Shown here: positions 1 through 5,539 of the stretch, in pieces | Position numbering within the stretch: the first letter of the stretch is position 1 | How the letters are laid out: each line of letters opens with the position of its first letter | DNA from: Planctomycetota bacterium | GTDB lineage: Bacteria; Planctomycetota; JAJSAM01 | Reading direction: 5' to 3' | Assembly: GCA_029932425.1 (NCBI GenBank) | Contig: JAOZQC010000254.1 | Location: forward strand, 1-5,539 | Length of the DNA: 5,539 nt | Translations under genes and position numbers: made by a program | Notes under the pieces: generated by a model | Database searches by the model: none | What the model was told of the DNA's origin: nothing | The model's input: the letters and a program-made list of their open reading frames with translations, nothing else

Positions 1-1531
1 GGAGGAGGGAGAGGGCCCGATCCGGGTGTCCCGCGTCCGACTCGTGCTCCGCGAGCCGGATCAGCGCGCCGTAGTCGGTGGCGAGGGCCTCGATCTCCTT
101 CCGGGTGAGGGCGGTGGCCGCCGCCCGGAAGCCGTACCGCTCGTAGTGGGAGACGAGGAACTCCGCCGCGGGGCGGAACGCGGGGCGGAGCGCCAGGCAC
201 CTCCGGGCGGCGTCCACGGCCTGCTTTTCCCAGCCCCGGTCGCGCGTGATCCGGCCGAGCGCCCACCACGCCTCGAGGTTCCCCGGGTGCTTCTCCAGGA
301 GCTTCTCCAGGTTCTCCACCGCCTCCTCGGACTTGTCGTCCGCGTGCAGGAGCAAGGCCAGGCGGACGAGGGCGGGGGCGCACCCGGTTCGTCCCTCGAG
401 GGCCTTCCGGTAGGCGGCCTTCGCCCGGTTCTTCCGCCAGACCTCGGGCAGCTCGGAGGCCGCCTCCAGCCTGCGGCCGAGGAGGAGGCGGAGGGCCGGC
501 TCTCCGGGAGCGGCCTCCACCGCCGCCCGGGCCTCCTCCAGGGACTCGAGGGGGAGTCCCCGCCGGGCGAGGGCGAGGGCCCGGAGCGCACGCGTCCAGG
601 GGCCGTCTCCCGCGGGGAGGGGGAGGGGGATCCTCTCCGCCCGGGCGGGACCCCCGGCCGCGATCTCGTGGAGCGTGAGCCCCTTCTCGAACTCCAGGTC
701 CGGGAAGGGGGCGCGCCGGTCGGGGTCCACGATCTTCACGGAGGCTCCGGGGGAGTCCGTGAGCTTCAGAAGGAGACGGTTCCAGCCCTCGCGCAGCTCC
801 ACCCGGACCGCCTCCCGGCGCGGCCGGCGCTCGCGCAGGCGGTCCACCCGGAAGATCCTCGCGCCGTTCCAGAAGACCGCGAGGGAGCCCCGGGACCCGA
901 TTTCGAGGATCGCCGCCCGGGCGGAGGGCGCGCGGACCTGGGCCAGGGCGTAGGTGACGCCGGAGGCGGGCCGGAGCAGGGTGAAGGGGTTCAGGAGGAC
1001 GTCCGCGGGGCCCATGGGGAGCTTCCGGAAACGCCGTTCGGGGGGACCCTCCCCGTAAACCCTCGTGAGCGAGAGCTCCCTCTCGGGGAGGTAGGGGCTG
1101 TCGAGGAGGGCGGGGGAACCGAAGCCGAAGGGGCCGGCCACCGCCCACTCCCGCACGTAGCCGCGCCCGGGGGCGAGCCCCTCGGCGCGGCCGATCTCCC
1201 CCCGGGCGCGCAGCCGGTCGCGGAGGAACCACCGGAGGGATTCGTCGAGATCGCCGTGCCCCCGGCCGAGGACGCCCAGGAGGCGGTCCGTCACGTCGTC
1301 CGGGTTCCTCGTCCGGGGAAGGAGGTCCCGGAGGCGGTCGAGGGCGAGGAGAGCGACCCCGGAGCCGGGGTCTTCCTCCACCACCTCCGCGAGCCCGCGC
1401 ACGGCGCGGTCGTAGTCACCCTCGAGAAGACCGGGGGGCGCCACCACCCGCCGGGCGGCCTCCTCCGCGGCGCGGGCGGGGAGGGCGAGGAGGAGGAGCA
1501 CGACGATCCAGGCTGTTCTCGGTGTGCGCAT
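1..1531 (-). CDS. Exported beta-sandwich/TPR protein, paralogue of the upstream gene (3' end missing)
   Basis: The frame is open without a stop from an ATG at 1531 to the window edge, giving 510 residues with the C-terminus missing. Residues 1-21 look like a Sec signal peptide: basic start (MRTPRTAW), a Val/Leu-rich core, and an ARA-type cleavage site before AEEAARR. There is no lipobox. A helical segment follows (about 35-120), then a beta-sandwich-like module (about 125-280) with landmarks WAVAGPF (129-135), PYLPE (146-150), FWNG (220-223) and GWNRLLLKL (249-257). About five TPR-like helical pairs fill 310-510, for example around 385-417 and 418-451. The same landmarks in the same order occur in the neighbouring gene, so the two are probably paralogues. 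The start lies 14 bases after that gene's stop, which implies co-transcription. The Shine-Dalgarno is weak, so translational coupling is possible. The molecular function is unknown; a scaffold or ligand-binding role in the periplasm is inference. A downstream DUF3857-transglutaminase part may lie outside the window. Confidence 0.9.
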   Translation of the reverse strand, partial: MRTPRTAWIVVLLLLALPARAAEEAARRVVAPPGLLEGDYDRAVRGLAEVVEEDPGSGVALLALDRLRDLLPRTRNPDDVTDRLLGVLGRGHGDLDESLRWFLRDRLRARGEIGRAEGLAPGRGYVREWAVAGPFGFGSPALLDSPYLPERELSLTRVYGEGPPERRFRKLPMGPADVLLNPFTLLRPASGVTYALAQVRAPSARAAILEIGSRGSLAVFWNGARIFRVDRLRERRPRREAVRVELREGWNRLLLKLTDSPGASVKIVDPDRRAPFPDLEFEKGLTLHEIAAGGPARAERIPLPLPAGDGPWTRALRALALARRGLPLESLEEARAAVEAAPGEPALRLLLGRRLEAASELPEVWRKNRAKAAYRKALEGRTGCAPALVRLALLLHADDKSEEAVENLEKLLEKHPGNLEAWWALGRITRDRGWEKQAVDAARRCLALRPAFRPAAEFLVSHYERYGFRAAATALTRKEIEALATDYGALIRLAEHESDAGHPDRALSLL

Positions 1532-1545
1532 GTCCCGTTTCCCGT

Positions 1546-4500
1546 CTACTTCTTCCCGAGGATGATCTTCTCCCGGAGGGCGACGTCCACCGCGCTCGCG
1601 AACCCGCGGAAGCGCGGGTACCGGTCCCGGGGGACCCGGTTCGCGAGGATCGCCAGCACCTGGTCGTACGCCACCACTCCCTCCCCCGCCTCGTAGTGCG
1701 CCCGGAACATCCCGAAGGGCTCCTCGACACTCACCTCCCCGGGCAGGTTCTTCACCCCGAACCCCCGGGGCAGGTGGATCGTGCCCCGGAACCGGGCGGA
1801 GTTCGGGTTGCCGAGCACCAGGTCGTAGCGTCGCTCGGCCAGCGCGGCGAGGGATGAGAGCCGGATAGGGGTGAAGGAGACCTTGACCGCGAGGCCCCGG
1901 TCCGTCTTCTCTGCGAAGCTCGCCACCGTGGCTTCCACGTGGACGGCGACCTCGCCGGCGGAGAGGTCCTTGAGGTCCGAGAACGTGAACGAGTCCAGGG
2001 TGACCCGCCCGAACATCTGCCCGAGCATCATGTTGAGCCGGAGCGCTCGCTGCCCTTCCACCGCGAAGAAGCTGCGGATCATGACCGCCGGGTCCCCGCG
2101 GAAGGTGAGGTCGGCCCGGAGCTTCGCCGACCCGTCCTCCCGTAGGACCACGTCGAACTCCTCGAGGATCCGGTGGTCCTCGGGCCGATTCCACGGCACG
2201 GTGACGATCTCGCCTCCGTCCGGCCGCACCACGAGCACCTTCGCCCCGCGGTCCATGCCCGGCATGGCCTCCATGGGGTGGTACTGGGCGGTCCCGTCGA
2301 GGAACAGGCCCCGGCCCTTCCCGTCCACGTCGGGCACGTAGGAGATGCAGTGGTTGAAGTGGCCCACCAGGGGGAGGGAGAGATCCTCGCGCCAGCGGCT
2401 CGTGGTGGCCCCGATGAGCACGGGGTAGCACTCGATCCCGAGCTCCTTCAGCATCGTGGTGGTGAGGATGGCCTTGTCCTTGCAGTCCCCGAACTTCCGG
2501 CTGAAGATCGCGGCGGCGTCGAACGGCTTGTAGCCGTGCACCCCGAATTCCCACGAGGCGTCGTACCTCACGTCCGTCACCACCCAGTCGTACACGGCGC
2601 GGATCTTCTCGTAGCGGGTCTTCTTGCCCCGGGTGATCTCCGCGAGCTTGGCCCGCATCTCGTCGTTCATCCGGAGCTGGTCGCGGATGAGATGCCAGTA
2701 CCACCTGGCGAAGTCGTTCCAGGACCGGTAGTTCGAGACCTGGACCTGGGGGAAGACTTCCCGGGGCGAGGGCATGTTCGGCTCGAAGCGGACCTTGGGG
2801 ATGTCCGTCATGACGAAGGTGAAGACCTTCGTCTCTCCGCCCGGACCCTCGGAGACCACGGGCTCGATCTCCACGTTCCGGGTGTGGAAGTAGAGCTCCT
2901 CGTCCCGCGGGGCGATGACCGTGTACTCGGCCCGGAGCGAGGGCCGCCAGTCGGCGAAGTAGAAGGTCTCCCCGAAGTAGTTCCCGAAGAAGGAGGGTTC
3001 CAGGTCGTCGACGCGCCACTCCACGTGCACGATGTCGCCCTTCTCGAGACGGGGCAGGTCCGCGTACCGCCCGCCGATGATCCGGCCTTCCTCGGAGGTC
3101 CCGTCCCTTCGGATCACCCGGGCCTTCTTCCAGTGCACCGACTGCTCCCGGGGGGAGAAGGGCACCCCGTAGCGGTCGAACTGCTTCACCCCCTGGTCGT
3201 TGAGGACCCGGTACACCCTCCGGTGGAAGGTGGAGGTGGTCCCGTCGGGGTGGACGTCCGTGATCTGCTGGTCGAGGACCACGAGCCAGGGATCGTTCTC
3301 CGCGCTCTCGAAGGCGCGGGCCCGGGCCAGGAGGGGCTCGAGGTCCACGGGGAAGGAATCCTCGAAGGGCCGGCTCGCGGGATCCAGGAACTCCACGTAC
3401 CGCCGGAGCTTCGCGGACCGGGGGTTCACGGCCAGGGCGCGCTTCAGGTAGTCGAGCGCCTTCCCCCGGTCGCCGATCTTCAGGTGGAGGCGCCCCGCCT
3501 GGCTCAGCAGGGCGTGGTCCTCGGGGCAGATCCGGAGCGCCGCCTGGACCGTCTCCGCCGCCTCCCGGTAGAGGCCGAGCCCCTCCAGGAGCAGCGCCTT
3601 GCCCCGGCGGGCCCCGAGGTCGAACGAGTCCAGTCCGATCTCCCGGTCGTAGAGCGCGAGGGCCTCCTCGGGCCGCGTCCCGCGCTCGAGAAGGTCGATG
3701 AGGCGGCGCCGGGCCGCGCCGAGGAGGAAGTCGACGGCGAGGGCGCGGCGGAGGAGGGCCCTCGCCCTCTCCGGGCGCTCCTCGTTCTCTTCCCGGGATG
3801 CCGCGCGGAGGAGGAAGGGGATGCGGTCGCGGAAACGGTCCCTCTCGGCGAGGAGGCGGGAGAGGGCGTGCTCGGCCTCGACGCTCATTCCCCGGCGCCG
3901 GAGCAGGTCGATCTCGAGGAGGCGGGCGTCCAGGAAGCGGGGGTTCACCTCGAGGGCGCGCCGGAGGTACTCTTCCGCCTTCCCGGGGATGGGGAGGTCG
4001 TAGGTGTAGTAGCGGGCGAGAAGGAAGCAGGCGGCGGCGTGGTCCCGGTCCAGACGGATCGCGGCCTCGATGGCGCGTCGCCTCCGGTTCTCCTCCTTCT
4101 CCACCTCCCGCCTCACCTTCCGCCGGGAAGCGAGGGCCAGGGCGTAGCGGAGGTGCGGGTCCCCGGGGGCCAGGGCCACCGCCTGTTCGAGGAGCTTCCG
4201 GGCCCGGAACTCGTGCCGGTCCTCGTACTCGCGGCGCAGGTGGAGATACCCGAGGTGGAGGAGGGCCCGGGCGTCGCCCCGGTTCTCGTCCACCACCCGC
4301 CGGAGGATCCACCGGGCGTCCGGGGCCGTCTCCACGGGCTCCCCGGCGGTCCCGGCGGCTCCGGCCAGGGCCGCCTCCGCGGCCGCCGCGTCCTCCCGGG
4401 CGGCGGAGACCCGGAGGCCCTCCAGGGGGGAGCCGTCGGGCTTCGTGATCCGGACCCGGAACCCCCAGGGCCCGGTCTGGTCCGTGATCTTCAGGAGGAG

Positions 4501-5316
4501 GCGGTTCCAGCCCGCCCGGAGGCGGATGCCCGCCGTGTCCTGGTCCAGACCGCACGCCCGCTGCACGTCCCGGGAGAGAACGAGGCGGCCGTTCCACCAG
4601 GCCTTGACGCCCTCGTCCGATCCCACGCGGAGAGCGGCGGGCCGGGGGGCGGGGCTCTTCACCCAGCAGAGGGCGTAGGCCAGGCACTGGTCGTTCGGGC
4701 GGAAGATCTCGTCCAGGTCCACGTACCCGAAGACGGAGTCGGCATGGATCCTCCGCCACCTCACCTTCCGCTCCTTGCCGCTCATGACGAGGGCGAGGTC
4801 CACGGTCCCCGCCTCCGGCGGGAAGGCGCGCGCGAATCCGCTTCCCCTCTCGTTGTCGAAGCTGCCCGCCACCTGGAAGTCGCGGAGGAAGCCGAGGGTC
4901 TCCGCGAGGGCACGTGCTTTCCGGAGCCGGCCCTCGGCCACGAGGCACCGGACCCGGGTCCAGCGGACCCAGGCGTGGAGAGAGGGGCCGAGGGCGTCCG
5001 GCGGGAATCCCTCGAGGAACCGGCCGGTCTCGCGGAAGCGGCTCGTCTTCCCCGTGAGGAACCGCACCTTCTCCAGGAGGAATTCCGCCCGGGCGAGCGT
5101 CTCCCCGCGCGCGGGGTTCCGCTCCGCGGCCGCCTCCCTCACCGTCTCCGCGAAGGCCCGGCGGAAGGCGTCGAGGGCCTCGGCGTACCGGCCCCGGCTC
5201 TCCCGGAGGAGGGCCTCCCGTTCCAGGAGATCGCTCTTCCCCGGCCCGTCCCCGGCGAGCGCGGGAGCGGAGGAGAGAAGAAGGGCGAGGAGGGCGGTGA
5301 ACGTGAAGGAACGCAC
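1546..5316 (-). CDS. Exported TPR protein with DUF3857 and transglutaminase-like domains
   Basis: The protein is 1256 residues long from the GTG at 5316. Residues 1-21 form a Sec signal peptide ending APALA, without a lipobox. Then come a helical region (22-140); a beta-sandwich module (about 145-305) with the landmarks VAGSFDN (149-155), FPPE (165-168), WWNG (240-243) and GWNRLLLKI (269-277); about eight TPR-like repeats (about 350-640); a DUF3857 domain (about 674-854); a transglutaminase-like core (about 889-1014); and a beta-rich C-terminal part (1024-1256) in the position usually held by a DUF3858-like domain. The core shows FGDCKDKA with Cys945, FNHC with His989 and LFLDGTA with Asp1007, so the triad is intact. 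Family members usually have signal peptide, DUF3857 and transglutaminase only; here about 650 residues precede them. An enzyme of this fold could cleave or cross-link peptide or amide bonds, but the substrate is unknown and non-catalytic roles are possible. It is probably the first gene of an operon with the paralogue downstream. A start at 5364 (GTG, 16 residues longer) is less likely because it has no evident Shine-Dalgarno and would contain the -10-like box and the ribosome binding site. Confidence 0.93.
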   Translation of the reverse strand: MRSFTFTALLALLLSSAPALAGDGPGKSDLLEREALLRESRGRYAEALDAFRRAFAETVREAAAERNPARGETLARAEFLLEKVRFLTGKTSRFRETGRFLEGFPPDALGPSLHAWVRWTRVRCLVAEGRLRKARALAETLGFLRDFQVAGSFDNERGSGFARAFPPEAGTVDLALVMSGKERKVRWRRIHADSVFGYVDLDEIFRPNDQCLAYALCWVKSPAPRPAALRVGSDEGVKAWWNGRLVLSRDVQRACGLDQDTAGIRLRAGWNRLLLKITDQTGPWGFRVRITKPDGSPLEGLRVSAAREDAAAAEAALAGAAGTAGEPVETAPDARWILRRVVDENRGDARALLHLGYLHLRREYEDRHEFRARKLLEQAVALAPGDPHLRYALALASRRKVRREVEKEENRRRRAIEAAIRLDRDHAAACFLLARYYTYDLPIPGKAEEYLRRALEVNPRFLDARLLEIDLLRRRGMSVEAEHALSRLLAERDRFRDRIPFLLRAASREENEERPERARALLRRALAVDFLLGAARRRLIDLLERGTRPEEALALYDREIGLDSFDLGARRGKALLLEGLGLYREAAETVQAALRICPEDHALLSQAGRLHLKIGDRGKALDYLKRALAVNPRSAKLRRYVEFLDPASRPFEDSFPVDLEPLLARARAFESAENDPWLVVLDQQITDVHPDGTTSTFHRRVYRVLNDQGVKQFDRYGVPFSPREQSVHWKKARVIRRDGTSEEGRIIGGRYADLPRLEKGDIVHVEWRVDDLEPSFFGNYFGETFYFADWRPSLRAEYTVIAPRDEELYFHTRNVEIEPVVSEGPGGETKVFTFVMTDIPKVRFEPNMPSPREVFPQVQVSNYRSWNDFARWYWHLIRDQLRMNDEMRAKLAEITRGKKTRYEKIRAVYDWVVTDVRYDASWEFGVHGYKPFDAAAIFSRKFGDCKDKAILTTTMLKELGIECYPVLIGATTSRWREDLSLPLVGHFNHCISYVPDVDGKGRGLFLDGTAQYHPMEAMPGMDRGAKVLVVRPDGGEIVTVPWNRPEDHRILEEFDVVLREDGSAKLRADLTFRGDPAVMIRSFFAVEGQRALRLNMMLGQMFGRVTLDSFTFSDLKDLSAGEVAVHVEATVASFAEKTDRGLAVKVSFTPIRLSSLAALAERRYDLVLGNPNSARFRGTIHLPRGFGVKNLPGEVSVEEPFGMFRAHYEAGEGVVAYDQVLAILANRVPRDRYPRFRGFASAVDVALREKIILGKK

Positions 5317-5322
5317 GGCGGA

Positions 5323-5327
5323 CCTCC
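5323..5327 (-). promoter_or_regulatory. Ribosome binding site deciding the GTG start at 5316
   Basis: Read on the minus strand this is GGAGG, six bases upstream of the GTG at 5316-5314. It is a full-strength Shine-Dalgarno core at normal spacing. It lies inside the longer open frame that starts at 5364, so it argues for the shorter protein, whose signal peptide then begins directly at its n-region (MRSFTF). Confidence 0.75.
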
Positions 5328-5351
5328 GGAACGGGGGGACGAGGTGCACGG

Positions 5352-5357
5352 AGTATA
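5352..5357 (-). promoter_or_regulatory. Candidate -10 box for the minus-strand operon
   Basis: Read on the minus strand this is TATACT, five of six matches to the TATAAT consensus, in a locally AT-rich spot of an otherwise very GC-rich region. A start of transcription near the A at about 5345 would give a leader of roughly 29 bases carrying the GGAGG site. No good -35 hexamer is visible 16-18 bases upstream, so either an activator or a different sigma factor would be needed, or the match is chance. The assignment is inference from sequence alone. Confidence 0.45.
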
Positions 5358-5371
5358 ACCCCACCGCCCGT

Positions 5372-5382
5372 GGAACGGTTCC
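5372..5382. repeat. 11-base perfect inverted repeat in the divergent intergenic region
   Basis: The bases GGAAC-G-GTTCC form a perfect palindrome with five-base arms and a one-base centre; the match does not extend further. It sits between the two -10-like boxes, about 27-37 bases upstream of the proposed minus-strand transcription start and about 36-46 upstream of the proposed moaA start. That is where an operator for a dimeric regulator could act on both promoters. A palindrome this short can easily arise by chance. Confidence 0.3.
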
Positions 5383-5404
5383 TTCCCCGGGCCGCGGCGG
5401 GCCG

Positions 5405-5410
5405 TATCAT
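5405..5410 (+). promoter_or_regulatory. Candidate -10 box for moaA
   Basis: TATCAT matches the TATAAT consensus at five of six positions. It ends only nine bases before the moaA ATG, so transcription would start at about 5417-5420 and give a leaderless or nearly leaderless message. The best upstream -35-like stretch (TTCCCC at 5383-5388, 16-base spacer) is poor. The start codon also has no strong Shine-Dalgarno: the only candidate, GGCGG at 5411-5415, is four bases away and imperfect. The two observations agree with each other but neither is strong. Confidence 0.35.
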
Positions 5411-5419
5411 GGCGGTCGC

Positions 5420-5539
5420 ATGAATCGGGAACCCACGGACCTCCTCGGACGCCGCTTCCGGGATCTCCGGATCTCGGTCACCGATCGGTGCAACTTCCGC
5501 TGCACCTACTGCATGCCGAGATCGGTGTTCGACTCCGGT
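5420..5539 (+). CDS. moaA: GTP 3',8-cyclase MoaA, N-terminal 40 residues (cut by window end)
   Basis: MoaA is a cytosolic radical SAM enzyme that, with MoaC, turns GTP into cyclic pyranopterin monophosphate, the first step of molybdenum cofactor synthesis. The visible part has the family's typical start: LGRRFRDLRISVTDRC (9-24) runs straight into the radical SAM cluster motif CNFRCTYCMP, with Cys24, Cys28 and Cys31 in CX3CX2C spacing to bind the SAM-coordinating 4Fe-4S cluster. The ATG at 5420 places LGR about ten residues in, as in known MoaA proteins. The rest, including the GGEP motif and the second C-terminal cluster, lies beyond the edge. The gene is divergent from the exported TPR-transglutaminase operon, with 103 bases between the starts. 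The next residues (RSVFDSG) fit the variable stretch after the motif. Other radical SAM subfamilies rarely match the LRISVTDRCNFRC context this well, so the assignment is firm despite the short length. Confidence 0.95.
   Translation, partial: MNREPTDLLGRRFRDLRISVTDRCNFRCTYCMPRSVFDSG

Noticed and set aside
61..591. Minus-strand open frame rich in Arg, Ser and Pro
   Set aside because: It is out of frame with the supported gene that covers 1-1531 on the same strand and has a shadow-like composition.
756..790. 35-base stretch matching 4481-4515 at 31 positions, possible DNA repeat
   Set aside because: Both copies encode the TD...GWNRLLLK segment in the same frame of the two paralogues, so this is protein homology, not a mobile or regulatory repeat.
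1532..1545. Possible promoter or terminator between the two exported genes
   Set aside because: Only 14 bases, no hairpin with a T-run and no promoter-like boxes; best read as an operon junction.
26..1696. Long plus-strand open frame (about 556 codons) opposite the second exported gene
   Set aside because: Same reason: biased composition, no domain, spans the junction of two well-supported minus-strand genes.
2173..5358. Very long plus-strand open frame (about 1061 codons) opposite the large exported gene
   Set aside because: It is the mirror of a real gene in GC-rich DNA where stop codons are rare. The translation is a low-complexity Gly/Pro/Glu/Val/Arg mix with no recognisable domain, while the minus strand shows a signal peptide, TPRs and a catalytic triad.
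5409..5423. Four-codon open frame ATG GCG GTC GCA TGA overlapping the moaA start by ATGA
   Set aside because: Too short to judge, no ribosome binding site, and its ATG lies within or right at the proposed -10 box, so it is probably not transcribed.

Overview
This very GC-rich window, with third codon positions almost always G or C, holds three protein genes and one short divergent control region. Two long genes on the minus strand fill nearly everything: a complete gene (1546-5316) and, 14 bases downstream of its stop, a second gene (1531 to 1) that runs off the left edge. On the plus strand the first 40 codons of moaA begin at 5420 and run off the right edge. No RNA gene, mobile element, CRISPR array or clear terminator was seen.

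The complete minus-strand gene encodes an exported protein of 1256 residues. It has a Sec signal peptide, a helical N-terminal part, a beta-sandwich module, about eight TPR-like helical repeats, a DUF3857 domain, a transglutaminase-like (papain-fold) domain with an intact Cys-His-Asp triad, and a beta-rich C-terminal part. The second gene also starts with a signal peptide, then has the same beta-sandwich module and TPR-like repeats. The two look like tandem paralogues in one operon; whether the second also ends in DUF3857-transglutaminase cannot be seen here.

The 103-base region between the divergent starts (5317-5419) carries a good ribosome binding site and a -10-like box for the minus-strand operon, a -10-like box close to the moaA start, and an 11-base palindrome between them. 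The minus-strand elements favour a start at 5316 over the longer frame beginning at 5364.

The organism cannot be named from this. High GC, exported TPR plus beta-sandwich proteins and DUF3857-transglutaminase domains fit a Gram-negative, often environmental lineage such as Planctomycetota, Acidobacteriota, Myxococcota or a related candidate phylum. That is inference. moaA (molybdenum cofactor synthesis) has no evident functional link to the exported pair; divergent placement is the only visible connection.
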